64,000 nt of DNA from Lachnospiraceae bacterium UBA7205 (GTDB lineage: Bacteria; Bacillota; Clostridia; Lachnospirales; Lachnospiraceae): contig DKUL01000057.1 in the NCBI GenBank assembly GCA_002490665.1, positions 1-64,000 of the forward strand, given 5' to 3'. Position numbers and translations under genes: made by a program. Positions 1 to 8,701 of this stretch are shown one piece after another (position 1 is the first letter of the stretch; each line of letters begins with the position of its first letter). The notes below the pieces were generated by a model. It ran no database searches. It was given only the letters and a program-made list of their open reading frames with translations, and was not told the origin of the DNA.

Positions 1-206
1 CTTATGTCAAATACAAGATATGTAACCGACTGATTCTTTTTCGTAAACTCTACTGAACTTTTTTTCAAAAAACGCTCGACATCCGGATTCCGTGGACAAG
101 AAAAACCGGAGAGAACTTGAAGAAGCCTGCTCTCTCCGAGTTTTGGATTATCACTATTAAGATAACGCCGAATGTTGATAACTGAATACTTATTTGTTTC
201 CAACAT
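1..206 (-). CDS. GNAT-family acetyltransferase toxin, N-terminal part (runs off the left edge)
   Basis: Only the first 68 codons are present. The reading frame opens at an ATG that overlaps the end of the upstream small gene by 17 bases and continues without a stop to base 1. The start of the protein (LETNKYSVINIRRYL, then FSCPRNPDVERFL and VTYLVFD) has the pattern of the short GNAT proteins encoded after small antitoxins in Clostridia. In such type II systems the enzyme acetylates a translation component, usually charged tRNA, and is held inactive by the partner. The catalytic acetyl-CoA loop lies outside the window, so activity cannot be judged. Confidence 0.65.
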   Translation of the reverse strand, partial: MLETNKYSVINIRRYLNSDNPKLGESRLLQVLSGFSCPRNPDVERFLKKSSVEFTKKNQSVTYLVFDI

Positions 207-384
207 TTGCTTTCTCCCATTTTGCCATAAATTCCACCAGTTCTGCTTCGTCTGTTATCTCTCTCGCATCCACAGGTATATGAACAGGACGGTTCTTGGC
301 AGATTCTTCAATTGCATTGACAAACATCTCCACCTGTTCCTTGCCGGAAATGACAAAATTCTTTGTGATACTTGAAGTCGCCAT
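190..384 (-). CDS. Putative antitoxin of the GNAT toxin pair
   Basis: A 64-residue protein beginning MATSSITKNFVISGK. The start was chosen because AGGAGG lies at a normal distance upstream; an in-frame ATG 15 codons earlier has no such site. The N-terminal third could form a short DNA-binding strand-helix unit and the rest is acidic and helical (DAREITDEAELVEFM), as expected for an antitoxin that represses its operon and wraps its toxin. Its last codons overlap the start of the GNAT gene, so the two are translationally coupled. I do not recognise a named family. Confidence 0.6.
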   Translation of the reverse strand: MATSSITKNFVISGKEQVEMFVNAIEESAKNRPVHIPVDAREITDEAELVEFMAKWEKANVGNK

Positions 385-529
385 AATAAACACCTCCTTT
401 GTTAGTATGGTTCTTCCGTTGCGATTCATACTTTTCTATCTCTATTTTATTATTTTATAATGGCTAATGCAACAAAACTTTTATGAATTTTCTATAACTG
501 ATTTTTCCGTCTGCCATCCTGACAACCTT

Positions 530-1108
530 TCAAAAACATTTTGATCTTTTTTCTATTACCCAGTAATCATAATATGCTGTCTTATCATGCCCCAGGAGCG
601 GTTGTGCGGATTTTGCATAGCCTGCTTTTTGCAGTGCCTCTATCCGGTCTACTGCGTATACTGGCGCTTTGGTTGCAATCTTCTGGCACGCGAACCAGTC
701 ATGAAACGGTGCTGTTATGAGCGCCAAAATATCATATATCCGTTCTGCCGTTTCGCAGTCGCTTCTTAAATCCAGCCGCAGAATTCCGCAGTCATTGTAA
801 AAGTCATCAGCCTTGCGGTTAAACATTTCAATCGTCCCAATCACCTTGTCCTGTTTCCTGTCAACAATGGAAAAGCGCACAAAGCACTGGTTCTCGTGGT
901 ACTCAATTAGCCAGTATTTTATCGTGTTTTCCATGTCCTCCATGTTCCGGCAGTAAAAGTTGCTGCCATGGCAGTTGTCGCTGTTGAAAAAAGGCAGTGC
1001 GAACTTGTCGCCGTAGACCTCCAGCAAATCCTGCGCATCCCCTGGTTCAATCAGGCGTATCAGCAGGTTGTCGTTTTCGAGCTGCGGGCATTTTTCATAA
1101 ATATTCAT
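530..1108 (-). CDS. GNAT family N-acetyltransferase
   Basis: A 192-residue protein starting MNIYEKCPQLEND. AAGGAGG ends six bases before this ATG, whereas an ATG two codons earlier abuts the site, so the inner start is preferred. The layout (NDNLLIRLIEPGDAQDLLEVY at the N-terminus, a VIGTIEMFN strand in the middle, then an RLDLRSDCETAERIYDIL helix) fits single-domain GNAT enzymes. The usual Q/RxxGxG/A loop is weak. The substrate is unknown. The gene begins inside the last codons of the WYL regulator upstream, so the two form an operon and this enzyme is probably under that regulator's control. Confidence 0.7.
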   Translation of the reverse strand: MNIYEKCPQLENDNLLIRLIEPGDAQDLLEVYGDKFALPFFNSDNCHGSNFYCRNMEDMENTIKYWLIEYHENQCFVRFSIVDRKQDKVIGTIEMFNRKADDFYNDCGILRLDLRSDCETAERIYDILALITAPFHDWFACQKIATKAPVYAVDRIEALQKAGYAKSAQPLLGHDKTAYYDYWVIEKRSKCF

Positions 1109-2015
1109 TGTCATCCTCCTTGTATTGTTTCCCTGCCGCGTCGCATGCCGCTACTATGCGGTCAATCACACTCTGCGGTTCCAGTATTGTAACATTGTTT
1201 CCAAAAGACAGGATAACGCCAAACCAGAAAAACTCATTTTCAGGCGCGGTGAACTGATACACGAAGCTGCCGTCCTCGTACTCCTCCCTGACCGCACCGT
1301 TCAGGTACTCCCTGCACTTGGACTTTATCCCTGCATTGCCGCGCAGGGTCACCGTCACCACGTTCCGGTCATCCGAAATGACAATCTCCCGGTGTGCATG
1401 ATCGATGGTGTTTTCCTGTTCAAGTATCTCAAGCTGCTCCATGCGAACCAGCTTAAACATGCAGTAGTCCTGGTGTTTGGCATAAAAGGCTGTCAGATAC
1501 CAGTTGTACCATTTGAACTCAAGCCGCACCGGCTCTGCCTGAATCTGCCTGACTTCGTTTTCATTGTTGGTGTAGCGGAATGCAACCATTTTCTGCTGCC
1601 GTATCGCACGTTCCAGTATCGCGATATACGCATTGATTTCCTGTTTTTCGTTTGCCACACTGAAATCCAGCCGAAGCGGAATGTCTGCCTTGTCATAAAT
1701 AGGAAATACCTTGTCCATTGTATGTGCGACCTCTTTGCTGGCATAAGTACTCAGCAACGCATACAGCGCCATCATGATATGTCCGTAATCCTGACGGTTC
1801 ATTACTGCCTTGTCAATGACATACGTGTCAATAATGCTGTAACCGCCGTCAGACCCACAGGCTGACTGAATCGGAATTCCTGCCTTGCCCAGCGTTTCCA
1901 TGTCCCGCACGATAGTCCTTGCCGACACTTCAAACTCCTCTGCCAGCTTCTGCGCAGAGGTTTTCCCATGGCGCAGCAAATAGTTCATGATGGCAACCAG
2001 ACGGTCTATTTTCAC
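1095..2015 (-). CDS. WYL-domain transcriptional regulator (DeoR-like HTH)
   Basis: A 306-residue regulator with a GTG start behind GAGAGGAG. Residues 1-55 form a winged helix-turn-helix (SAQKLAEEFEVSARTIVRDM). A WYL sensor domain covers roughly 130-220, with WYNWYL at 169-174 and arginines typical of the ligand pocket, followed by a C-terminal extension domain. The family (YafY/PafBC-like) binds small molecules or nucleic acid through WYL and controls neighbouring genes. A palindrome TATGACA-N6-TGTCATA overlaps the likely promoter about 180 bases upstream, suggesting autoregulation. The following acetyltransferase overlaps its 3' end by 14 bases. Confidence 0.88.
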   Translation of the reverse strand: MKIDRLVAIMNYLLRHGKTSAQKLAEEFEVSARTIVRDMETLGKAGIPIQSACGSDGGYSIIDTYVIDKAVMNRQDYGHIMMALYALLSTYASKEVAHTMDKVFPIYDKADIPLRLDFSVANEKQEINAYIAILERAIRQQKMVAFRYTNNENEVRQIQAEPVRLEFKWYNWYLTAFYAKHQDYCMFKLVRMEQLEILEQENTIDHAHREIVISDDRNVVTVTLRGNAGIKSKCREYLNGAVREEYEDGSFVYQFTAPENEFFWFGVILSFGNNVTILEPQSVIDRIVAACDAAGKQYKEDDNEYL

Positions 2016-2035
2016 AATCTTCTCCTCTCTTTTGA

Positions 2036-2135
2036 ATCGAGTAGAGAAGATTCATCTTCCCCTACTCGCGCGCCGGGCGTCCGTCAGCGAACCGATTTAT
2101 CGGTTTGATGACATATTTCATTTGGACGCCCGTGT
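2036..2135 (-). promoter_or_regulatory. Structured 5' leader of the WYL regulator
   Basis: Between the promoter and the GTG start the leader can fold into a long stem, CGGGCGTCC (2074-2082) with GGACGCCCG (2124-2132). It encloses a second perfect hairpin at 2090-2105 (AACCGAT/ATCGGTT). A third hairpin joins CGAGTAG (2038-2044) and CTACTCG (2062-2068) just before the ribosome site. No U-run follows, so it is not a classical terminator. The structure is visible in the sequence; a regulatory role is inference, and I recognise no known riboswitch. Confidence 0.4.
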
Positions 2136-2179
2136 GCATAAACAAAACGGAAATGAAATCACTTCCGATAAACAATCTT

Positions 2180-2210
2180 ATCATAGGAACTATGACAGCA
2201 TTATGTCATA
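2180..2210 (-). promoter_or_regulatory. Operator palindrome and promoter of the WYL regulator
   Basis: TATGACA (2191-2197) and TGTCATA (2204-2210) form a perfect 7-base inverted repeat with six bases between. A minus-strand -10 like TATGAT (2180-2185) stands 18 bases from ATGACA, which could act as -35, so the operator would overlap the -35 box. The TGACA-N-TGTCA core recurs upstream of the second WYL gene. Confidence 0.5.
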
Positions 2211-2271
2211 ATTTTTATTAGTTTTTTATACTCTGCCAGAACGTGTTTGAAATAACCTGTGGCTTACAATA

Positions 2272-3741
2272 TCAGCTGTCGTACTTTGGTTCCACTGTAT
2301 ACTTCCCTCCTTGATGCCATGTAATCTCAAGCGGCTGCAAGTCATACGCCGCAAGCTGATACCCCTGCGGGGTCAGCGATATGGTAAACTGTGCGATTCC
2401 GCCCTTCACGCAGCTCTTCTCGGGCTGGGCACTGATATAATTTCCAATGGAATAGTAGACAAGCATCCGATGCCCATTGCTGCCCATGCGAAGCTCAAAG
2501 GGCTGCAATGTGTGCGGATGGGTACCGACAACAACGTCTACCCTGCTGTCCAGAAATATCTGTGTCCACTTCTGCTGGAATGCATCCGGTTCGTCCGCAT
2601 ATTCCGTGCCCCAGTGGACAAACACAATCACAAAATCCGCCACGGATTTCGCTTCCGCGATATCGCCCTGTATCTTTTCCGCATCAGCAAGCAGATGCAC
2701 CATATTGGGACTGCCATCCGGCAATGGGATTCCGTTTGTGCCATACGTGTAGTTGAACAGCGCAAAGCTGACGCCGTTTCTCCTGATTACCTCATACGGT
2801 TTCTCCTCCTTCTCCTCCGTGGTCTGGATGCCAAGGCACCGCACACGATTTTTCTCAAAAAAATCCTTGGTGAAATCAACTCCGCCAGCTCCCCTGTCAA
2901 GCGCATGGTTCGTTGCACATGTGACGACGTGGAATCCGGCATCCACGACTGCCTGCCCGATATTGACCGGCGTGCCAAAGCGCGGATAATCCGAATACTG
3001 CTCCGGCTTGTCGGTCAGCGGGGTTTCCTGATTAATGACAGCGACATCACTGTCCGAGATAATATCCTGCACATTTTCAAACAAAAATGCAAATGCCGTG
3101 TCATGCTGCAGACCATAGCGGTAAACTGGCTCATGCGCCAGAATATCGCCAAATACGGCAAACGAAATCTCTGTGTCCTCCCTTGTAAAGCCCCACGAAT
3201 CCCATACCCAGCTGCTCATCTCGTGGCTGGGTGTCTCGAGCCAGAGCCGGGTGTCCGGCGCTTCCTTTCCGTTGGACACAATATCCGCGACATCCTGCCC
3301 GATGTAGGAGGACATCCACTTTGGCTGGACGGTATCGGATGCATACTCATACACAAAAAGGTGCTGTGACCAGCCATTGTCGTTTTTCTCAACCCAGAAT
3401 GGCCGGTGTGCGCCGTACTGCCCTTTCCGCCAGCACAAAAGAACAAGCTCATCCATATGGTCATTGTCCACATCACAGGAAAGCGCCTTTTGTACCATCA
3501 CATTCTCCGGCGAGTCCCAAATGACATCTGTGTCATTTTTTACAGTGACTTTCCTGTTTTCTAAAACCGTCCCATACACTCCTGTCTGGTCATAAAACAA
3601 GCAGTCATCCCACGAAACCCATCTTGGCAGAAATGGGCAGAAACGGAGGTACAGGCATAAAAACAATACAACAACAGCGCCGGCTGAAGCCAGCGCCATC
3701 AGTTTCACGGTTTTTCTGTTCAAGCATTTATTCCCACTCAT
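2272..3741 (-). CDS. CapA family membrane-anchored metallophosphatase-like protein
   Basis: A 489-residue protein. The chosen start (MSGNKCLNRKT) lies 14 bases inside the end of the upstream DUF3160 gene; an earlier in-frame ATG would overlap it much more. A single membrane anchor follows at residues 13-32. An insert of about 150 residues precedes the PGA-cap domain, which shows FGDILAHEPVY, INQETPLTD, CATNHALDRG and VHWGTEY followed by VVGTHPHTLQP. CapA/PgsA proteins resemble calcineurin-type phosphatases and act outside the membrane in poly-gamma-glutamate capsule export, but here no capB/capC neighbours exist, so the substrate is unknown. Confidence 0.82.
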   Translation of the reverse strand: MSGNKCLNRKTVKLMALASAGAVVVLFLCLYLRFCPFLPRWVSWDDCLFYDQTGVYGTVLENRKVTVKNDTDVIWDSPENVMVQKALSCDVDNDHMDELVLLCWRKGQYGAHRPFWVEKNDNGWSQHLFVYEYASDTVQPKWMSSYIGQDVADIVSNGKEAPDTRLWLETPSHEMSSWVWDSWGFTREDTEISFAVFGDILAHEPVYRYGLQHDTAFAFLFENVQDIISDSDVAVINQETPLTDKPEQYSDYPRFGTPVNIGQAVVDAGFHVVTCATNHALDRGAGGVDFTKDFFEKNRVRCLGIQTTEEKEEKPYEVIRRNGVSFALFNYTYGTNGIPLPDGSPNMVHLLADAEKIQGDIAEAKSVADFVIVFVHWGTEYADEPDAFQQKWTQIFLDSRVDVVVGTHPHTLQPFELRMGSNGHRMLVYYSIGNYISAQPEKSCVKGGIAQFTISLTPQGYQLAAYDLQPLEITWHQGGKYTVEPKYDS

Positions 3742-5983
3742 ATCGGTATCGGTAACTCTCTGTCCATTCGGGTTTCTCAACTGGTTTCTCCTGGTTATAG
3801 TTTCCGTCGTCATCCGACTGGAATCCCATCATCTGGCGCCACCTGGTGTCTGTCAGACGGTCAGACATCGGGTGCTCAAACTGGTAAAACGAATACACGC
3901 TTCCCCTTGCAACCTTTACTTTTCCGTCAACCCGCACTGCGACATAAATTTCGGACGGGTTTCCTGTGGCAACCTCAAGTACAACTCCTGCGTCGGGATT
4001 TGTCGCAATATCTGCCACAATCGCGGCGGGATACTCCGGCGTGCTGACATACTCCTCATCGCTTGCATCCTTTGCGACCTCATACCAGAAATGCTCGATA
4101 CTGCCGCCGTAGCTTCTGATAAACTCAAATTCCTCGTCCGTCGGCAGCTCCTCTTGCAATTCCTTGGTGGAAATATTGAAAAGCTGCGCGGCAATTTGTG
4201 ACAGCATTGTCAGTTTTTCTTCATCCTCAGGCGCCAGCATTCCGTACTTTTTCAATCCCTCTGCCGTCTGGTCGGCAAGCGCCATGAAACGCGCATATAC
4301 TACCGGTTCCGGCTCCACGTATCCCCTGTCATCGGGAATCTCTTCAAGCCCGCCGCCCATCTCCGCGATAACCTGTTTCGCGTACAGAATCGTGTCATGC
4401 TTTAATTCCGTGTAGCTGCCCGCAAAACACTCCAGGTCCTTTTTCACCCACTCTTCATTCTGCATGAACATGGGATAGCCCTCGCCTTTCACCTCAAGCA
4501 GGGGACGGAGCGTGTTCAGCCATCCGGCATAAAGACTTGCAGACCACAATGCCGGATTGTCCTGTGCCAGCCCGCTCCTGAGCTCCTCCATGTTTTCCGG
4601 ATAACCGGCAAAGTCTGTCGCCCCCTTGTCTTCCAGTATACGGTACGCCATGTCGCTGCCAAACGCTGCCGGCACATCCAGCGCATCCGGAAGCATACGT
4701 TTTTCGCCCGCGCTGTTATTGCCGACAGCCTGAAAAATCAGGTTCTGCATCACAGCCGCGTCAATCGTAAAGCGCTGTCCCATAAAGCGGAAGCCCGGTA
4801 TTATATTATCCTCGCCCTCCCAGATTGGTACGGAGTTAATCTGTGGCGCCGGAAGTGTTGCCGTCATGTCATGAAATGTCCGGAATGCCTCCTCGTTTCC
4901 GGCAAGACTGCCAACGGAAATATCCTCGCCATACGCCGCGCGGATAACCGGCGCATACTCACACACGCCAAGGTCGTCACTTGCCCCGCTGAAAAATGAC
5001 GTCACCGCATAGACTGCCTCCCAGATGCGGTACGCCTCCGCATCGTCGGCAAGTGCCTTTGTTATCAGGAGCGCGCTCCTGTCCATGTCCTCCTCTTTCT
5101 GCGTGAAATGAATCCTTCCATACCACATCATTGCCCTGAAATATTGTTCCAGCTTCTCGTCACCTTCATAGTACCCGCGCGGAATATACTGGGAATAATC
5201 CTCAAATTCCATTGATATGCGGGATTCCCCGATACCCTCCGCCTTGCTGATATTTTCCAGTTCGTAGGACACGATATCCGCCACGTCGGGGACAACTGCC
5301 GTACTGTCATCCAGCAGCTTTCTGCCCACCGTGAAAAAAGCGACATTGCGCTTCGCCGCGCTCTCCCACTCGCTGCCCTTAAGCTGCTCATACTGGGTAA
5401 TGCTGTTGTCGAGCATTCTGGTGCTTAACTCCAGAATGCTTCCTGACAGATAATCCTTCTCTATCGTCTTTAGCAGAAATGCAAAATACAGGTGGTAGGT
5501 ATGCATCAGGGAATCCACTGTTATAAAATTGGGAATCATCTCATACCGGTTGTTCTCATAAATCTCGAAAAATTCGGACCCCGCCGTCCCGCACACGACA
5601 AAGCCGTTTCTGGTAAATTTGTCTGCCATCTCACCGCCCTGCTGCAGCGCGTATATCTGCCACAGATTATCCACGTTGCCCAGTCCCGGTTCCAGCGTGT
5701 ACGGCTCCACACAAGGGGTTATATCCGGCATCTCACTCTTTGCCGCCGTTTGAATCAGGATCGGACGCTCCCCGGCATACACACTGCTTTCATACGTTGT
5801 CGTTTCCGCCGATACGTCCGTCTGTGCGGTTGATGCGTCCTCCGCGGACTGCTCCTGTGTCGGCTCGGCTGCCGCACCTGTTTCCGGAGTCTCCTGCCTG
5901 CCCTGCGTGGCACACCCGCCCAGCATACTGACCGCCAGTATCAGCGCAGCCATCCGTTTTCCCTTTTTCCTCATACCCATCAT
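3728..5983 (-). CDS. DUF3160-type lipoprotein
   Basis: A 751-residue secreted lipoprotein. The start MMGMRKKGKRM follows GGGAGG at eight bases. A signal peptide ends in the lipobox LGGC, after which comes a Thr/Glu/Gln-rich linker of about 50 residues. The large globular part carries the PNFITVDSLMHTYHLYFAFLL stretch, split here by its hallmark DSLMHTYH, that marks DUF3160. The function of the family is unknown; it is found as surface lipoprotein in Firmicutes and archaea. The gene overlaps the CapA-like gene, so they are probably co-expressed at the cell surface. Confidence 0.78.
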   Translation of the reverse strand: MMGMRKKGKRMAALILAVSMLGGCATQGRQETPETGAAAEPTQEQSAEDASTAQTDVSAETTTYESSVYAGERPILIQTAAKSEMPDITPCVEPYTLEPGLGNVDNLWQIYALQQGGEMADKFTRNGFVVCGTAGSEFFEIYENNRYEMIPNFITVDSLMHTYHLYFAFLLKTIEKDYLSGSILELSTRMLDNSITQYEQLKGSEWESAAKRNVAFFTVGRKLLDDSTAVVPDVADIVSYELENISKAEGIGESRISMEFEDYSQYIPRGYYEGDEKLEQYFRAMMWYGRIHFTQKEEDMDRSALLITKALADDAEAYRIWEAVYAVTSFFSGASDDLGVCEYAPVIRAAYGEDISVGSLAGNEEAFRTFHDMTATLPAPQINSVPIWEGEDNIIPGFRFMGQRFTIDAAVMQNLIFQAVGNNSAGEKRMLPDALDVPAAFGSDMAYRILEDKGATDFAGYPENMEELRSGLAQDNPALWSASLYAGWLNTLRPLLEVKGEGYPMFMQNEEWVKKDLECFAGSYTELKHDTILYAKQVIAEMGGGLEEIPDDRGYVEPEPVVYARFMALADQTAEGLKKYGMLAPEDEEKLTMLSQIAAQLFNISTKELQEELPTDEEFEFIRSYGGSIEHFWYEVAKDASDEEYVSTPEYPAAIVADIATNPDAGVVLEVATGNPSEIYVAVRVDGKVKVARGSVYSFYQFEHPMSDRLTDTRWRQMMGFQSDDDGNYNQEKPVEKPEWTESYRYRYEWE

Positions 5984-6207
5984 CCAGTTTTCCTCCCATT
6001 TGACATTCCGTTTCTGTTCAGTCAACACCTTCAAAAATTTCCCAAAGGGTCATTTTGATATGCGGAATATCAGAAATCACACCATTTATTTTTCCTCTTT
6101 TCGACGCTCTGTTTCTGCCAGTCCCATCTCACCACATCCTTTCCGAAAAGTTCCTTTTCTCTCAATAAAATTATGGCTCAAACAAATTATATCATGTACT
6201 TATCCAT

Positions 6208-6240
6208 AAAAAAAGGGAAATATGCATTTCCCTTTTTTTA
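6208..6240. terminator. Bidirectional intrinsic terminator after panD
   Basis: A-run, AAGGGAAAT, short loop, ATTTCCCTT and T-run form a symmetric hairpin that overlaps the panD stop codon and would also stop transcription from the other side. Confidence 0.75.
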
Positions 6241-6630
6241 TCCCATATCCTCAAGTCTTCCGTGCTTTTCATAATTTGTCACGCGTGTGATTCGGTTGCT
6301 GTCATCGACAAAGAGCACTGTCGGCTTATGTTCCTTTGCCTCCTCGGCATCCAGCTGCGCATACGCCATGATAATAATTTTATCCCCGACACAGACGCAG
6401 CGTGCCGCCGCCCCATTCAGGCATATCATGCCGCTGCCGCGCTCGCCTGCTATCGTATATATCTCAAATCTGCTTCCGTTGTCCACATCGACAATCTGCA
6501 CCTTTTCGTACTCGCAGATTCCTGACTTTTCCAGCAGCTCCTCGTCCACCGTGATGCTGCCGACATAGTTCAGCTCCGCCTGTACCACTGTGGCACGGTG
6601 AATTTTACTCTTTAACAGTTCTATCTGCAT
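6238..6630 (-). CDS. panD: Aspartate 1-decarboxylase
   Basis: A 130-residue pyruvoyl enzyme that makes beta-alanine from aspartate, one of the two precursors joined by PanC. The start MQIELLKSKIHRATV is set by GAAAGGAG nine bases upstream; the 12 codons before it are not conserved in the family. The self-cleavage site falls at Gly24-Ser25 in NYVGSIT, exactly where it is in Escherichia coli PanD; Ser25 becomes the pyruvoyl group. The conserved NGAAAR follows. It is the last gene of the pantothenate operon, with an intrinsic terminator at its stop. Confidence 0.95.
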   Translation of the reverse strand: MQIELLKSKIHRATVVQAELNYVGSITVDEELLEKSGICEYEKVQIVDVDNGSRFEIYTIAGERGSGMICLNGAAARCVCVGDKIIIMAYAQLDAEEAKEHKPTVLFVDDSNRITRVTNYEKHGRLEDMG

Positions 6631-6712
6631 GTTAACGCTCCTTTCCCATTTCATCATTCCGATCATTCACTATGTATCTGTAGTTTTAAATAGATCCAAC
6701 TACATCCAGAAT

Positions 6713-7555
6713 CTACTCCCAGATGAAATTGTCAATCAGCCGCGTGCTTCCGATATAGACGGCAATCGCCACAAGCATCGGTTTCTGTACGGTGTGAATC
6801 TGCTGCATGGTGCGTCCGTCGACTGCCTTTACATAGTCAATTCTTGCAAGCGGCTCTGTGGCAATCCGTTCCTTCATGGTATCCACGACTTTATCCGCGC
6901 TCGTCTCGCCCTTTTCCACCAGTTCCTTTCCCATAAAGATACTTTTGCTCAGAATCAGCGCTGCCCTGCGCTCATCCGCTGACAAATAGGTGTTTCTGGA
7001 GCTTTTTGCAAGTCCGTCTTCCTCGCGTATGATGGGACATCCTACAATCTCAATGTCCATGTTGAGATCCTCCACCATGTGTCGGATAACCGCAAGCTGC
7101 TGCGCATCCTTCTGACCGAAATAAGCCCTGTCCGGCGCGACAATGTGGAACAGCTTGCAGACTACCGTGCACACCCCCCTGAAATGCACGGGACGGCTCA
7201 GTCCGCAGAGTTCCTGCGTCAGTATGTCCATATCCACATAGGAACTGAATCCCGCATGGTACATTTCCTCCGGCTCCGGATGGAAAATCAAATCCACGCC
7301 AAGGCTGGCGCAGAGGACGCTGTCCTTTTCCAAATCCCGCGGATAGCTTGCCAGATCCTCCTTGGGTCCAAACTGCATCGGGTTGACAAAAATGCTCACG
7401 ACAACCCTGTCATTGTTCATTCTTGCAGCCTGTATCAGACTTGCATGCCCCTCGTGGAGATACCCCATCGTAGGCACAAACCCCACTGTCAGCCCAGACC
7501 GTTTCCACTCTTTTACCTGATTTCTCACTGCGTAGACTGTTGACTCTATCTTCAT
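6713..7555 (-). CDS. panC: Pantothenate synthetase (pantoate-beta-alanine ligase)
   Basis: A 280-residue cytosolic ligase that joins pantoate and beta-alanine with ATP. The nucleotide-binding HIGH-like motif is PTMGYLHEGH at residues 28-37, and the KMSKS-like loop appears as AKSSRNTYLS. SIFVNPMQFGP and YFGQKDAQQ are family hallmarks. Length is normal. It lies between panB and panD on the same strand. The gap to panB is unusually long (about 295 bases) because it holds a dispersed repeat with an inserted miniature element, which may weaken or uncouple transcription of panC-panD from panG-panB. Confidence 0.96.
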   Translation of the reverse strand: MKIESTVYAVRNQVKEWKRSGLTVGFVPTMGYLHEGHASLIQAARMNNDRVVVSIFVNPMQFGPKEDLASYPRDLEKDSVLCASLGVDLIFHPEPEEMYHAGFSSYVDMDILTQELCGLSRPVHFRGVCTVVCKLFHIVAPDRAYFGQKDAQQLAVIRHMVEDLNMDIEIVGCPIIREEDGLAKSSRNTYLSADERRAALILSKSIFMGKELVEKGETSADKVVDTMKERIATEPLARIDYVKAVDGRTMQQIHTVQKPMLVAIAVYIGSTRLIDNFIWE

Positions 7556-7582
7556 ATGAATAACTATGCTCCTTTCTCAGTG

Positions 7583-7840
7583 TGAAAAATGCCGTGCTTT
7601 GGCATTTTTCGGCGTGAAACTTAGAGCGTGTTTGAAAAATGCTTTTCGTCAAATGTGCGTCACAATTTGTGGGAGATTTGTGCCAAATGAAGGGCGCATA
7701 GCGGGCTATGTAACCTGAATTTGGCGCAAATATCACGCAAAGTGGGGCGTGCAGATGGCGGGAATGATTTTTCAAACACGCTCTAGTACTTCTCCGCGAA
7801 GCAGCCTCTGCTGCGAGTGGCTAGAAGTACTTTTCACGCT
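7583..7840. repeat. 96-bp dispersed palindromic repeat, copy 1 (interrupted by a miniature element)
   Basis: Two arms, 7583-7623 and 7784-7840, rebuild a 96-bp repeat also found uninterrupted at 14300-14395. It contains AAATGCC/GGCATTT and AGTACTTCT/AGAAGTACT inverted repeats. Comparison with copy 2 shows that 162 bases (160 plus a duplicated TA) were inserted here. It sits between panB and panC. Confidence 0.85.
7624..7783. mobile_element. Non-autonomous miniature inverted-repeat element (MITE), 160 bp
   Basis: The ends GAGCGTGTTTGAAAAAT and ATTTTTCAAACACGCTC are perfect inverted repeats flanked by TA on both sides. The intact copy of the host repeat at 14300-14395 has a single TA at this point, so TA is a target duplication, as made by IS630/Tc1-mariner type transposases. 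The interior is itself palindromic around a core CATAGCGGGCTATG shared by larger hairpin elements in the window. It has no coding capacity. Confidence 0.85.
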
Positions 7841-7849
7841 ACCCCCATT

Positions 7850-8701
7850 TTATTTGATATATTCCTTATTCAGTGTTTCCATCACGCCCTCGTCAATCCT
7901 GTATGTATGCTCCGCGGCAGGAAAAACACCGCTTTTCACCTCTGAAATATAGTCGGCAAACGCCTTTTTCATAAAGCTGCCCGTGTCTGCAAACGTCTTG
8001 ACAAACTTGGGTCTGATGTCCGCGAACATCCCAAGCATATCCTGATAAACAAGCACCTGTCCGTCGCACGCCGCCCCCGCGCCGATACCGATTGTGGGGA
8101 TGGACAGCGTCCTGGTAATCAGTTCCGCAAGCGGCGCCGGAATCCCCTCAAGCACCACCATGGACGCGCCTGCCCGCTCGACTGCCTTTGCGTCCTCCAC
8201 AATCTGCCTTGCCGCATCCGTGGTCTTTCCCTGCACCTTGAACCCGCCAAACGCATTGATGGACTGCGGTGTCAGTCCCAGATGCGCGCAGACTGGTATC
8301 GAGGCTTTCACAATCGCCTCAATCTGCGGGCACACGGATGCGCCGCCCTCAAGCTTCACCATGTTGGCACGTCCCTCCTTCATCAGCCTGCCCGCGTTGC
8401 GCACGGCATCCTCCACGGAAACCTGATACGACATAAACGGCATATCACAGACAATCAGGGCATTTTTCGCCCCCCTTGCCACTGCTGCCGAATGGTGTAT
8501 CATATCCTCCATGGTGACAGACAGGGTGTCCTCATAGCCCAGAATGGTCATACCAAGCGAATCGCCAATCAAAAGCGTGTTGATGCCTGCCTCGTCCATC
8601 AGCCTTGCCATGGAATAGTCATAGCAGGTCAGCATCGTAATCCTGTCACCGTTCCTTTTCTGCTCCTGTACGGTTGCAACTGTGTTTTTTCCCATCATCA
8701 T
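7850..8701 (-). CDS. panB: 3-methyl-2-oxobutanoate hydroxymethyltransferase
   Basis: A 283-residue enzyme that transfers a hydroxymethyl group from methylene-tetrahydrofolate to 2-ketoisovalerate, giving ketopantoate. Conserved motifs include TMLTCYDYSMARL, IGDSLGMTILGY, the metal-binding CDMPFMSY, and AHLGLTPQS. Length is typical. The start is taken at the ATG that overlaps the panG stop as ATGA, with AAGGAGG four bases upstream; two more ATG codons follow immediately. It is translationally coupled to panG. Confidence 0.96.
   Translation of the reverse strand: MMMGKNTVATVQEQKRNGDRITMLTCYDYSMARLMDEAGINTLLIGDSLGMTILGYEDTLSVTMEDMIHHSAAVARGAKNALIVCDMPFMSYQVSVEDAVRNAGRLMKEGRANMVKLEGGASVCPQIEAIVKASIPVCAHLGLTPQSINAFGGFKVQGKTTDAARQIVEDAKAVERAGASMVVLEGIPAPLAELITRTLSIPTIGIGAGAACDGQVLVYQDMLGMFADIRPKFVKTFADTGSFMKKAFADYISEVKSGVFPAAEHTYRIDEGVMETLNKEYIK

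Noticed and set aside
2272..5983. CapA-like and DUF3160 genes considered as a capsule operon
   Set aside because: No poly-glutamate synthase (CapB/C) or export genes are nearby; overlap alone does not support a capsule function.
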